DNA from: Elymus sibiricus
Taxonomy: Eukaryota > Streptophyta > Magnoliopsida > Poales > Poaceae
Direction of reading: 5' to 3'
DNA: 64,000 bases
NCBI GenBank assembly: GCA_039707655.1
Contig: CM077675.1
Span: 418,995,162-419,059,161, forward strand
The notes beneath the pieces are model-generated. The model made no database searches. It was given only the letters and a program-made list of their open reading frames with translations, and was not told the origin of the DNA. Shown here piece by piece: positions 11,223 to 22,683 of this stretch. Made by a program: the position numbers and the translations under genes. The number at the start of each line of letters is the position of its first letter. Positions within the stretch are counted from its first letter, which is position 1.

Positions 11223-11630
11223 GCCTCAGGGCGCCTCAACGATAATGCCGATGAGGTCGGGTCTTTACAAATCCGAGCGCTCTAGTTCACATTAGAATTT
11301 TTCTTATTGTTTCTGTTAGTGAACGTCAAATTAGAAGCTGAAACTTTTTGACGTTGTACATAAAACATTGATGTGTGTGTATAATTGTTTTCAGAATTTT
11401 TAACCATGTTTTGTATTTAAAAAAAAAATTGATCTCATGGATCCCACCTAATGTGAGATCATATACTAGTCTCCCCGGTGCATCCGCGGCTATATTATGG
11501 ATGAGCGACAGTGAGGGGTTGGGAAGGCCGTGCGCGGCGACGAGTCGCTGATTGAAAGGAAATTCCATACAACAGCCGTTCGATTATATCAATATTACAC
11601 ATAGTACGAGGTACCGTAAAACTACCTTAT
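11223..11630. other. Unassigned spacer
   Basis: No convincing gene or element; short open frames lack recognisable domains. Confidence 0.35.
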
Positions 11631-11905
11631 TTTTTTTGTAAACACAGTGCAGACACAAGCGCTCATATATACGCGCATACACTCATCCCTATGAAAGCAT
11701 CTTCTTGAGATTGAGCCGGCATATCATCTTGAGATTTACAAAGTCGCCGTAGGCGTCTCGTTGTCGACGGGAACGTCTCCTCCCACTGAATACGCATCGC
11801 CGAATTTTTTAAAATAAATCCAAAAATAATGCGAGCATCAAGACTTGAATCCTTAGTGGGATGGGATAGCATTGTCCCTCTAACCATCTAACCACATGTT
11901 GGTTT
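11631..11905 (-). mobile_element. tRNA-derived SINE (minus strand)
   Basis: Read on the minus strand, a tRNA-like head near 11900-11840 (tggttagatggttagaggga as A-box-like, ggattcaagtcttgatg as B-box-like) is followed by a body containing cagtgggaggagacgttccc and ctacggcgactttgtaaatc. It ends in an A-run (plus-strand T-run 11631-11639). A closely related copy on the opposite strand lies at 30140-30402. Confidence 0.75.
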
Positions 11906-12303
11906 GCTAAAACTACCACAGTTGATTGCCTAAAGTGTTGCACATCTTTTTATGCAATGGGACGATGAATATGTGTTATATGTGTAACTTGGTTGACACA
12001 GAAATAACAAATCCCTAATTCTAGGTTGACCTAGGAAATAGTAAATCTATTTTATTTGAACCAATAAAGCTTGCTTGACACAGTAGAAAAAAAGGACACA
12101 CACGTGCACTTCGCGGATGGGGATCCCCTGACGTGACCTATGCTGTCATTGAGTCACTGACACATGGGTCCCACCAAAACATGGGGCCCACCTTTCAGTG
12201 ACAGAAAGGCAGGGTAAGGCACTTCTCGCATGCGATACAAAGTTGTAGGGATCAATCATGAACAGACACACAGTACAGTAGTACACGATACACCATGCAC
12301 ATG
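11906..12303. other. 3' flank of the sulfotransferase gene
   Basis: No gene seen. The stretch lies downstream of the minus-strand sulfotransferase stop codon; no clear polyadenylation signal was assigned. Confidence 0.35.
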
Positions 12304-13299
12304 TTAGAACATGATACCTGATCCTTGGAACTTTTCGGCGACAAGTTGGTCCATTCTAGCTGCCATGTCCTTGCTCATGTGGTTCACCCAATACCCAACC
12401 TCCCCTTTCCTGAACAGCGAAGAGGGATTAACAACGAGCTTACCTCCTGCAAGCTCAACACGTTCTGTCCGATTGACATCGACGTTGCTAAGTGATGTGA
12501 AGCCGCATAAATCCGCCACTTGCTCCACGACTCCGCCGCCTTCCTCCTCTTGGGTGAACGGGACGCCGAGGAAGCTTGCCAGCTTCCTAATCACCTTGGG
12601 CGTGTCTGACATAATCTCCTCATACCTCAGAAACATAACCTCTCGTGGTCTCGCCAAGCTTTCTTTCCAGTACTCGAGATAGCGATCCCAGAAAGGACCG
12701 TAAGGCGAGCAGCCCTCAGAAAACATCGTGAATGCTTCATCCATACCTAGGGACATGTCTTGGTTCAGCTTCTTCTCAAAGTGCCACCTTGAGAGAAAGG
12801 CGTCCTTGGGCTCCCGGCAGACGCACACGATCCGGCAGCCAAGGGCGGAAAATGCGGACGGGAGCAGGGGGAGCGGCAGGTGTGTGGAGAGCAGCCGCGG
12901 AGAGGGCAGCATCTCGGCTCTGTCGAGGTCTCCCGGCCGTAGCGCGATGAAAGGCACAAGCTGATGAGGACGGACCGTGAGCAGTGGGTGGTCAACGAAG
13001 GTGTAGCGAGATCTGTTTAGGACGGTGAACAGGAGGGCTTTCAGCCAGGTGGTGCCGCATTTCGGATGCGCGGCGAGGATGATGTCGTCGGGGCGGGGCT
13101 GGAGCTTGTCATGGACAGCCATGGCATCCTTGAGGGAATGTGGTCTGATCCAGCAGTTGTTGTAGAGGACGAGTGGCGTGGACCATCCTTCTATTGTTGG
13201 AAGTGTTGCTACAAGATTTTCGGTGTGGGTTTTGGATGACACGGCTTCAGATGGGCGATTTTCTGAAATCTTCATGGCACTGGAGTGAAGGTGTGCCAT
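12304..13299 (-). CDS. Cytosolic sulfotransferase (SOT family), single exon
   Basis: 331 residues, ordinary for plant soluble sulfotransferases, which move sulfate from PAPS to small hydroxylated molecules (flavonoids, hydroxyjasmonates, brassinosteroids, glucosinolate precursors) in the cytosol. Visible motifs: PAPS 5'-phosphosulfate loop PKCGTTWLKAL (residues 79-89), catalytic-type histidine in LLSTHLPLPLLP (His140), CREPKDAFLSRWHF (161-174) holding the Arg and Ser that contact the 3'-phosphate, RYEEIMSDTPKVIRKLASFLG (225-245), and C-terminal RKGEVGYWVNHMS (297-309). The last normally reads RKGxxGDW; here Asp is replaced by Tyr303. No intron, stop or frameshift is seen, matching the often intronless family. 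An alternative start is Met9. Substrate cannot be deduced. This is the only intact, host-like gene in the window. Confidence 0.92.
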   Translation of the reverse strand: MAHLHSSAMKISENRPSEAVSSKTHTENLVATLPTIEGWSTPLVLYNNCWIRPHSLKDAMAVHDKLQPRPDDIILAAHPKCGTTWLKALLFTVLNRSRYTFVDHPLLTVRPHQLVPFIALRPGDLDRAEMLPSPRLLSTHLPLPLLPSAFSALGCRIVCVCREPKDAFLSRWHFEKKLNQDMSLGMDEAFTMFSEGCSPYGPFWDRYLEYWKESLARPREVMFLRYEEIMSDTPKVIRKLASFLGVPFTQEEEGGGVVEQVADLCGFTSLSNVDVNRTERVELAGGKLVVNPSSLFRKGEVGYWVNHMSKDMAARMDQLVAEKFQGSGIMF

Positions 13300-13331
13300 G
13301 GCTGAGGTTGAGCTGTGCTGCTTTCTCCCAG

Positions 13332-13338
13332 TTTATAT
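13332..13338 (-). promoter_or_regulatory. TATA-like box upstream of the sulfotransferase
   Basis: On the minus strand the sequence reads ATATAAA, 33 bp before the first ATG. That would leave only a few bases of leader, so either Met9 (ATG at 13275) is used or this is not the true TATA box. Confidence 0.4.
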
Positions 13339-13399
13339 GTTCAGAGAGTCATATAGCAGTGACCGTCCAACTGCTCGCATTGTCTTTTGCAATAACGTA

Positions 13400-13744
13400 T
13401 AGGTAAAAAAAGAAGCAAAAGTAGCCACGAGACTAGCGAGGTGTGTTTTATAATAACTTGCTCCCCACCCAGCTCCTACCAACTACGATTTTCCACACAT
13501 TTTGGCTATACATACATTACAACGACAAAGCTAAACAAGGAGGAATTTCAAGCGTGGTAAGGATATAATCTCCATTGGTTTGCCTTTTTCTAGAATGTAG
13601 GAATTAAGAATCTTTAATATTCTTGTTGTATTGATCTAACCCTTGAGGGGCATATGTAGAGTACATGAGGGGTAGAGGCATAGAGTACGACAAGTTGTAA
13701 TATATTTAAACTATTTTATCTCTAATACCTATATTTATCTCTAA
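13400..13744. other. Upstream intergenic region of the sulfotransferase
   Basis: AT-rich with no clear gene or repeat; it ends at the TAA target site of the Harbinger-like element. Confidence 0.35.
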
Positions 13745-14790
13745 GAGCATCTCCAACAGGTGCGCAACGCGCGGCGCGTAAAAAATGCCTTTACAGCGCC
13801 GAAATAGCCATTTTTTACGCGCAGGCGAACGCTAGCTCCAGTGATCGCTGTAAAATATAGCACGCGCGAGCCGCTCCAGCAGGCGCTGCAAAAAAACGTC
13901 GCGCGAGCAGGCAACGCTATGATTAAAACGATAGATTACCATACATCAAGCCAAACACCACATGAAGTTCATACGATACAAATGAAAAACGCTAGTAAAA
14001 TAAAAATACGCCTACACTACTCTTCATCATCCTCCTCGGTGGTGTCATCGGACGTCGTAAGAAACGCGTCCACGTACCGGTCGTCGTTCGGGTCCCAGGG
14101 GTCGTTCTCCATCTCCGTGTGGGAAATAGCCAATGCCTTGCGCCTACGCTTGTCTAGGCGTTCGACAACATGTTCCGCCCTCCTGTTCGAGTAGAACTCA
14201 TGCTCGGCGATGACGTCCTCCGGGTGCTGGCGGCGCCACTCCGCCATGGCGTCCTCGTCCCTCCGGGCGATCAACAGCCGGCGCTCCCGACTGCGCGCGG
14301 CGCGGCGGTCCGCCTCGATGGCCAGACACGGGGGAGGTGCGAGCTGCCGCGCCTCTTCAGCCGACCGGACGTCGTCGAAGTTCATCTGCGAACGAGGCCG
14401 CCGGAGATCCCACGCCGCCGCGTCGTACGCGCGGGCGGCCTCATGGGCGGTCTCGTAGGTGCCGAGGCCGAGGTGCGTGTTGCCGGAGCGGATTTCGGCA
14501 TAGAACATGCCGGACGGGCGTCGGCGGACACCGCGTTAGCCCGACATGCTCCGGGGGCGCGGCGGCATGGCGCGGCGGCGACGAGGCGTGGGGAGAAGGC
14601 GGGAAAAGAGCGGCAGAGGGAGCGGAGAGGGCGCGTGGCAAAGAGATAAGCGGTGAGAGGGCACGTGGCCGGCCGCTTTTTAGCGCGCGCGCACGATCTT
14701 TTCTCGCGCGCCTGATTATCCCGCGCCCGCTGGAGCGCGTGAAAAGCAACGTTTACCGCGCGCACGCGTTTTTTTGTAGTGGAGATGCTC
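13745..14790. mobile_element. PIF/Harbinger-like element carrying an AP2 gene
   Basis: Left end GAGCATCTCCAACAGG and right end GTAGTGGAGATGCTC form a short terminal inverted repeat (11 perfect bases), flanked by TAA on both sides (13742-13744, 14791-14793). A 3-bp TAA duplication is the hallmark of PIF/Harbinger. Both subterminal regions are rich in CGCGCG motifs. No transposase is present; the interior holds a broken AP2/ERF-domain gene on the minus strand. Confidence 0.8.
14017..14568 (-). pseudogene. AP2/ERF-domain protein, stop codon inside the domain
   Basis: Reading on the minus strand from ATG 14568-14566, the protein starts MPPRPRSMSG, then a TAA at 14538-14536 falls where the tyrosine of the AP2 motif YRGVRRRPSG is expected. 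After the stop the frame is open for 172 codons: RGVRRRPSG, FYAEIRSG, LGLGTYETAHEAARAYDAAAW and MNF complete one AP2 DNA-binding domain. A charged Arg/Glu-rich region follows, then an acidic tail (TTSDDTTEEDDEE). From Met at 14508 a 163-residue product could still start, but it lacks the first beta strand. I recall similar single-AP2 proteins as a multicopy family in Triticeae. Whether they are functional regulators or transposon cargo is unresolved; the location inside a TAA-flanked element supports cargo. Confidence 0.8.
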
Positions 14791-14879
14791 TAAGTCTATA
14801 ATATCTCTACTCCTAAAGGAGTCGTTCGTTCGTTCGCACTCCCTTCGATCTCCCCCTCTCCACCACGTTCCACTGATTT

Positions 14880-16800
14880 TCTTTTATCCCTCTAAAAACC
14901 GGTGAAGAAAACCCACCCAAAAAACCATGTTTCCAAACAAGTAACCAACGCTGCCACAATCCCTAGCTCCAGCCGCACGTATCCCTTTCACACGCGCAAT
15001 TCCAGCCGCACCCCACGGCGCGCCCGCCCCTTTCTCTCCCTACCCTACCTCCTCCCCTACCCGCTCCCTGGCTCCGGCCCTCCATGCGCCGCCGCCGTCG
15101 TTGCCCACGCACACTGCAAGCTCCTCCTCGCTTCCACTTCCACGCGGGATTGCATGCCGGCCTCTCCCACCATGAGCGAGCGTGACTGCACAACGTGGGC
15201 ATCGGATTGGACGACGTTGACGCTAACCAGATTCTCCTCCTATTGGTGCCTGCATCATCGCCCATCTCCTCTCTCTCGCCATGGCCGTCACCGCCACTGC
15301 CACGTGCCACAGCGCTGCTAACCCCTAGCCTCCTCTATCTCCGGTGAGGACATCGACATCGGCACCTCCCCGCCCCCTTTCACTCACGCTCCCCTCGCCG
15401 ATGTGCTTCGTTTCGCCCATGTTTTGGCGCCCCCTCCCCGGCCCTCATGGACGGAGGTGTCTGCCCGCGTCCAAGGAAGGGCTCCCATAGCTCGTGCGGC
15501 GGACGGAGACTGCGCTCGACGTGGACGCCCAAGACGAGGCCGCGGGGAGAGGAGGAGGGGGACGGCCGCCCTGTTCCATCCACGTCGGCCCGCCTGATTG
15601 TTATACGTACAATACATGTGAGCAGTCATCATTCCCCCTCTCTGTCAATCCGTTTGTTCTTGTGTTGTTGTGCAAAGCTGGCCATGGACGCATCTGATGC
15701 TTGTCAAAGCTGCAGAACACACACTAATTAGTGGCAACTTTCAGGGTCCTAGGAGTGGAAGCAACGACAGTTTTAGAATGGGGAAATGAGTCCTCGGTTT
15801 GGGCTAAATCCCATTGTTTTGCTTTAGAAAAAAAAAGAGATAATTCCTTGTGTTTTCTTCCGCCAGGTTACATGCTTTCTAGCATGTTTATATGTGTAGA
15901 AGCATCCCAAATCATGAAAATAGTATCAGGTTCAGAGCCTTAATCATGGCAGCCAGAAACCGAAATAATGCATCTTATAATTTAGTACACAAGTGCATTC
16001 TTGTGAGAAATTATTTCAATGAGATTGCTAGCTGCTAGGATATATCTATTTGGTCCCATAAAGATCTCAGTTATTAATCTCTGAAATACATTACACACTT
16101 GTCCTGAAACACAGAGTGTGTGTGGTGTTGCTCTGTACAGGAATTGCTTGCATGAACTCCTAAATAGTGTACAGGTGGGAGCTAAATTGAAGTTTGTTTC
16201 TTGTGAGGTTTTAGCCATAAACATATATATATGACCATTGTTTATTCAGTAAAGTGGCAAAAATGAGTCCTCGGTTTGGGCTAAATTATGTAATCGTCTC
16301 TCATGGTTGATATGGTCATAATCAGCAATCCGGATTAGTTGTTGTGTGATCATCTTTTATATATACAGAGGGGTAATTTCTCAGATGTTTGCAAGTTTTA
16401 TGTGAATTTCACCTCAAAAGTATTTCCTCAGTTTGACCATATGTTTTTCTTTGGCCAACATACGGCGTCGGTGTACCGCGATAGGTGACAGGCGTCGGGC
16501 AGAGACATCTTGGCTTGCGGCACCGATCTCGGCAATGGATGGATGGGGTAAGAGGAGGATAGACAGGGATTACAAAAAGGGGGGGTGGGTACTCGAAAAA
16601 TCATTGGTGCTCATGGGGGAGGGAGGGTACGGGCGGCGGAAAACTCACCTTTTGGTGATGCAGACGGCGAGGCTCGCCAGAGGATCAACACATATAATCG
16701 AAAGGGACGGCGGCTGACTGGAAAAGGAGATAGGAGGTGCTGCGTCGGTGAGAAAATAGAGGAACGCTGGAGGAGAGGGATAAGACGTGTTGGCTCATAG
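14880..16800. other. GC-rich and mixed blocks in the Helitron candidate
   Basis: 15000-15600 is C/G-rich with many overlapping open frames on both strands, none with a recognisable domain. The phrase atgagtcctcggtttgggct occurs at about 15786 and again at 16264, indicating an internal duplication. 16400-16800 is a purine-rich block. No intact gene is supported. Confidence 0.4.
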
Positions 16801-17799
16801 CGAAGCGTGGTGCACGGATCGCTAACGGTTTCCTTTTTGTTTGCTTAATGGAAGTTCATTTTCTGTTTTAATGTTTTTTGTGCCCACAATTTTAGCATTA
16901 GTTTTAATTTGTTATTAGTTTTATTTTCGTGTGTTTGTTTTTGCAAACGGCGGCATAAAGCAATAGTTTATATAGCAGGGGTGATGCGGGTGATCATAGC
17001 TGCTGCTATTAACTGGTCCTCTCTTACTTTGATTGCATTGGCCATTTGAATTTATAGTACATGCATTGTGTTGTGGTGTGTAGATATTTTGGTTGAAATT
17101 TCTTACTACAAGTATTCAAATCAGTATCTACCCTTAAGCTGGGTATGTGAGCTCATCTAATTATCAAGCCATCAAAGTCAATTCACCTGTTTGTTTGTTA
17201 TCACTCCATGGGCGATCACTAATCCTTACCGATACCTTGTCATTGACATCGTGGAGTACCATGGCAGATGTTTCTTTTGTGCATGGATTTCCAATCACTC
17301 CGTCCGGACACGCGTGGGTGATGCGTTATCCTTACATGCATCTTGTAGGCGATTTGTTTGTGTAGAGGAATTTACTCGCCATGTAGTAGGTTTGCGTGCT
17401 GTTTTTGTCAAAACAAAATCATGTTTGTCGATATATTTTTCTGGCTGGCCCGTTTAGGACCATGATGAATGGTGGCAAGTGGGATTATCTCAGTAGTCAA
17501 CAGTCAGCACCACTATCTGAGATTGCACATTTAGGACCATGGTGGCACACAGAAAGGGAAGCTTGGTCTGGATCAAATTACCGAAAATCCGTCACCGCCA
17601 CCGCCGGGGCCTCCTTCACTGGCGACATGATGAACGAGAGACAAGGGGAAGGATGGTCTCGGCGACGGTAGAGGAGGGCGAGGACCATCGCTGGAGGAGG
17701 AACAACATGGATGGCGTCTTCTTCCTTGCCTCCCGCGGCAGCTGCACTAAGGTGATGTATCACGCAAATCCGTTGATTCGTTGGGTTTCTGTGACTCCT

Positions 17800-18010
17800 T
17801 GTCGGTGAATGGCAGTTGAATGCTGCCTCGGTTGGTTGATTTACAGATCGGAGTTTGGAATTGGTGTGCAGTTTTGGTGCTAGGGATCCAAGTGCGAGTA
17901 ATGGCACTGCGAGGGCACCCAATTCAACCCCAGGAACTGCTGGTACTGGTTGCATGTCAGCTACGTCAACCCAAGCTGCACCTTTCACCAACCAGTATGT
18001 GACCCTTCGA
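17800..18010 (+). other. Possible captured exon (Ser/Thr/Gly/Ala-rich)
   Basis: A frame through 17855-18000 encodes a stretch rich in Ser, Thr, Gly and Ala (NSTPGTAGTGCMSATSTQAA) bordered by a cag-like 3' splice signal (ttgatttacag near 17846) and a gt near 17999. It looks like an exon fragment rather than a transposon gene, but I do not recognise the parent. Confidence 0.25.
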
Positions 18011-18890
18011 ATTGATATGTGTGTGTGTGCTTCTGTAATCGCAAAAGGAAGAAGTGTGTGTGCTTCTATGCTTGGTTGCATGCTTAGGTCACTTGCTTTG
18101 GTGGTTATTTATGGGTTTCATTATTAAGCTTCTGCCAGGCTAACTTGGGCTGTAATGTAATTTGTTGCCTAATGATGAGGTATTATTTTCTAGGGTGATA
18201 TATGGAGAATCCGTTGCCATGTCCATCCGAGAATTAGCTCTCCACCCGAGAATTAGCTGCCAACTCTAAAAAGGTACCGCTACTGAACCACCAAAGCAAT
18301 CTATGAGTTTCTCATTTGTTCAATTGTTTTCTTCTTCCGTTCTGGTTTGTTCGTCAGTGAGACTAGCCAGCAGAGGGTTACACCACTGACAATTCTTATC
18401 ATGGTTTGTAGCACGTCATGGTGTTGGTGAACGCCTGCAATGACGCAGTGGAAGGAAGAAACTGAGGCATGTCCCCTCGGCCCCTCCTCTCTTTTAGTTT
18501 TCATATTGATCTGACATATTGTTGAAGCGTTTGCTTCAGACCTTTTAAACCATGGGCACCTTTCAATTTGATTGATTTTTTTTTTTGCTAATATAAGAAG
18601 GACTAAGCTAGCATCTTGATTTGACATATTCAGTGGAATCTCTCTGCGTGTAAGGCTTCTTTTGTAGATTGGGAACATATGGTGTGTGTTTCCTTTTCCT
18701 CCAAATTATTTGACATGTTATTTAAAAATAATAGGTCAAATTTCAATCCGAAGCGAGTAGAAATATTTTGCAAACAATTTAGTATTGTTTTTTCTAGGAT
18801 GAGTGATGCTTGTTGAAGGTGTAGGTTACAGCCAAGCATTTAGACACAACTTTTACACTATGGTAGGTCAAAAGTTGATTGTTGCTCTCT

Positions 18891-19010
18891 TCTGAAATTG
18901 GATTGGAGGTTTAATGCTAGAAATTGTACACGGCCTCTTTTTTGCATTGAAATTGGATTGGAGGTTCAGTGCTAGAAATAGTACTCAACATTTTTTCGCA
19001 TTGAGGATTT
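18891..19010 (+). repeat. Tandem duplication of about 60 bp
   Basis: gaaattggattggaggttTAATGCTAGAAATtG and gaaattggattggaggttcAGTGCTAGAAATaG start at about 18893 and 18949. Each is followed by a T-run and gcattga, making two diverged tandem units. Confidence 0.7.
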
Positions 19011-19854
19011 ATACCCTCTTAATACGCCGCTGAATTATTTCCCTTTTCTGAACTTTTAATGGAGGCTCACTGCTTGAAATACTACAATACGGTGCCGAAT
19101 TATCATTGAAGCTTTGTACCAAGGATCGATGGCACTAAGACTGGATTCTACACCAGAGTCATGTTCAGGTAATATAACCTAATTATGTGAGTGTTCGCTC
19201 CAGTAATTTGATACATGTTTTAATCTTATCGGGCTTTTTAACTATACATGCACTCCATGAGGGCCTCTCCTCTCCGTGATAGACAACCACTTTGTCTGTG
19301 TTAGCTTGCCTGTTCCAGTAACTTTTTCTTCTAATCCAAAGGCGGAAGGCATTTTTTGATTTGGTCATGCACTTTTTCGCACGTGCAAAAGTAACCATTC
19401 ACAATAAGTGAATTTCTTAGGTTTACTTGTGGCGAAAGGCATGATACTCGTAAGATGGAGAGCCATGGAGAGGTCTTGTGTATAGAACAATGACCTATGA
19501 AGAGCTCATGATGCTGGACGTGCGCCCCGGCCGCTGCTGCCGTCTTGGCTCACACAGCAGGCAAAAACAAGGTAACTGCGACCACTCGCCGTCGCCATTC
19601 CCACCCTCACATGCGGCAACAAGGTAACCACCTCTGCTTCGAAGGTCTGGGGTTTGGCTCCAAATTAGTTATTCAAACTGTATAATAATTAATTTTGCGG
19701 AAGGAAGATAATCATGCGATCGAATACCATGATATAATATTAATTTGCAAAATGACATACTTGAACAGCAGAGAAACCAGGGATTTTCCGGCCACACCTA
19801 TAGATTTCCCATACTTTAACGTTGCAAGTGTACAACTAGAAATCCTAATAATTT

Positions 19855-19882
19855 GTTGTTGTTGTTGTTGTTGTTGTTGTGG
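19855..19882 (+). repeat. (TTG)n microsatellite
   Basis: About nine uninterrupted TTG units ending in tggttg. Confidence 0.9.
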
Positions 19883-21659
19883 TTGAATTTTCCTCTCATA
19901 TATGTATGTCCACATGCTCTTCAAAAATACCATCTGTACAGTACATGTGTGTGTACTGTTCTCTCACTACTAAGATGTTTTATGAGTTGAAGTGTTGTTC
20001 TTATTGTTGGAATGTTGAAAAATAGACAGAACTCTGCTCTTCATGATCCATTCGGGGTAAGGGTGGACAATGAGCTACTTTGTTAACCGACGACGAATTG
20101 AATCTGATTACAAGGTAGATAAGTTTTGGGACTGTCTATAAAAGTTGCTTTTTTCTGTTGTATCAACTAACTTGCCTTAAAGCCATGTTCAGAAACATAC
20201 ATTTCTTTTTGCCATGTTTAGAAGCATGCAACAGGTTAAAAAAAGGAGGTTGCAACTCTTCTTAGTGTTAACCGTTAGCAACTATCTCAGACGCCAGTGC
20301 GGTGCAGGTCGCAACCAGGTGAGATGCGAGAAGCAGCCGGCGACCTGGGGGGCGGTAGGTGGGGCCAGCACACAACGACGGGTTCAACGGACTCATACCC
20401 ATACTTCCATATGTTGAGGTTGCCCTTGTTGTGTTTTTTATAAGGATGGTTGGGATTTTCATGATGAATCTTGTTTATGCATTCTAATTTCAACAGAATA
20501 ACCAACTTTTATCACAGATCTACACTCTGCAATGAAATTTGGTATATAGCATATATGATATTGGATTGTTATTTTGAATACATATGATGCTGGATCTTTC
20601 TTTGGATCTCCAAATGATTTGCAAGATTGGATACCAGTAAATAGATTGAGCAGCCATCACACATTAGACTAATATACATGACATGCATGTTGCCCTGGCC
20701 GTTCCCTTTCTTTTCTTTGTACACAATGGTATAGTTCTTTATACCAACTGTAGAAAAATATTCATTTGATACTGAAACTTATATTTTGTTTCTATTTCAA
20801 AAATCATTTGACTATGAATCAGGAAGAGATGTCGATATATAGAGACCTGATATATTCCTTTGTTTTCTGGTAAGTTTACCTACAATGGATGTGTGCTAGG
20901 TAATAGGCTAACCCTTTTGCTTACATCATTATCATTAGCTCATTCTTTCTCTTTATATCCGATAATCTAGAACAACGAACAGCCTATGAGCTTTTGAACC
21001 AAGATTTTTTACAACATGGCGAACAGTCTACTAACTGCCCATCTTCTACTAAGGATAAAACAGGTGAGTACTGAGTAGCGAAGTGATTCTTGCCGGTTCA
21101 AATATCCAGAATGTGTCCTAGCAACATAATAAGACCATTATAACCAATGGTACATATTTCTTAGAAATTTACTATTACAACAGGCTGAGGTAGTAGATCA
21201 CGGAGGCTTGCATCATGATGACTCTTTTTTATGTCAGTTTTCTTGGACCATTTGAAGGTAACCTGCATCTTTCTTACCTATTTTGGATTATTAATATTTT
21301 CCTTGTCTGACCCGACCATAATATATTTCCATGCAGCTATTTCTAATTGAATTTAAACCTGGATGACTTTCAGCAGTCCCTTTTTTAATTTTCATGCATG
21401 TATCAAGAAAGTAGCATTGTTACTTGGAAATTGGAATGATAAAATAGCTACAATGAATATATACTGGTTTTGCGTTTGAATCAGTGTGTTATGTACTTCT
21501 GTCATGATGAATGCTTCTTTTATTTGCCAAGCTCCTGAGCTCCTTTATATGCATTCCAAGGTTTTATCTTCTATATGACTGTATTATGTATCTTCTAGCA
21601 TACAACCATTTGTAAACTGATTGTTTCTTGTATGAATGTTAGGTGGGAACTATAGATAG

Positions 21660-21920
21660 AAGATGCTCAAGAAGTCAGTTGCATACATTGCTTTGTCCCC
21701 TCACTCGACATGCATTTGCGATGGAGGTATGAGCACATATTCTTCCTCATCTCCATGGACGTGGAAGAGCTTTCGAGGAGGCATGCCGCCATGGGGTTTA
21801 CGCTTGGACCGGCAAGACGGGATTTGCTGTCATATGGCCATGGTTTTTGGGGACAAGTAGTGTGTGAGGTGCCCATGGAGGGACATGGTTCAAGCATACC
21901 AACTGGGTGTTTCATTTAAA
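21660..21920 (+). other. Unrecognised open frame in Helitron candidate
   Basis: A 69-codon frame (21710-21919) with balanced composition (MDVEELSRRHAAMGF) stands out from the AT-rich surroundings and could be a captured coding fragment. I do not recognise it and see no splice context that settles the strand. Confidence 0.25.
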
Positions 21921-22162
21921 TCTGTATAGCGCAAGCCATCATAGCAATGTGTGCATAATGAAACGAAAGAAGTTTAAAGAAGGACATCTCAATTAACCAG
22001 GTCTTTGTTTTTGTTTCTTTTTCTCAGGCATAAATCACACTTGTTTTTCTTTGTGTTTGTTGCGGTCTCAAAACTGTTATCTTTATTAGAGTCACAAATC
22101 AAAAATTTGTCATTGCACTAAGTGCATCTTTCATTATTTGTAAATCAGAATTTAACATGCTA

Positions 22163-22275
22163 CTCCCTCCGTCCTGAATTAATTGTCGCAGAAATGAATA
22201 AAAATGGATGTATCTAGAATGAAAATATGTCTAGATACATCAATTTCTGTGACAAAAAATTCCTTAAGGAGGGAG
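22163..22275. mobile_element. Stowaway MITE, 113 bp
   Basis: CTCCCTCCGTCCTGAATTAA at the left and aattccttaaggagggag at the right are inverted repeats, flanked by TA (22161-22162, 22276-22277). It has a long palindromic core around atgtatctagaatg/catctagacat-type sequence. Confidence 0.9.
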
Positions 22276-22683
22276 TATTATATTATGTGGTTGAAGAATA
22301 AATTGCATATAATATTCTTTGAAGTTTTTTTATTTTTTTATTCTTCTGAAAAAAAATTATATGTTCACTTATGTATAGATCATAGATAAAACTGATGGCT
22401 TTTGATGACGCATTGAAAATTTTGCTTGACAAAGCTTTATGATAGATTGGATTGAAAAAACAACGAGTTTTAACAATCAGAAGAGTTGCATATAAATAAT
22501 TGTTTTTTATATATTTGTTGCGCATGATAATACAAATGGTGTGCTTCGATATATATTATATATTTGCAGAGTATGCGAGATATAGAGATGGATTATGTCA
22601 ATGTTCAGAAAGGACTCGTCGACAAGGTGTTTAGATGATGTTGTTGAAAGGTGCCAAAAATTCATCAAGTTATATACAACAAA

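Noticed and set aside
14210..14801. Long plus-strand frames across the AP2 pseudogene and its GC-rich flank
   Set aside because: They are antisense to the AP2 frame or lie in GC-rich subterminal sequence; Arg/Ala/Gly composition only.
15380..15731. Overlapping open frames on both strands in a GC-rich block
   Set aside because: No recognisable motif and no codon-level signal distinguishing one frame.
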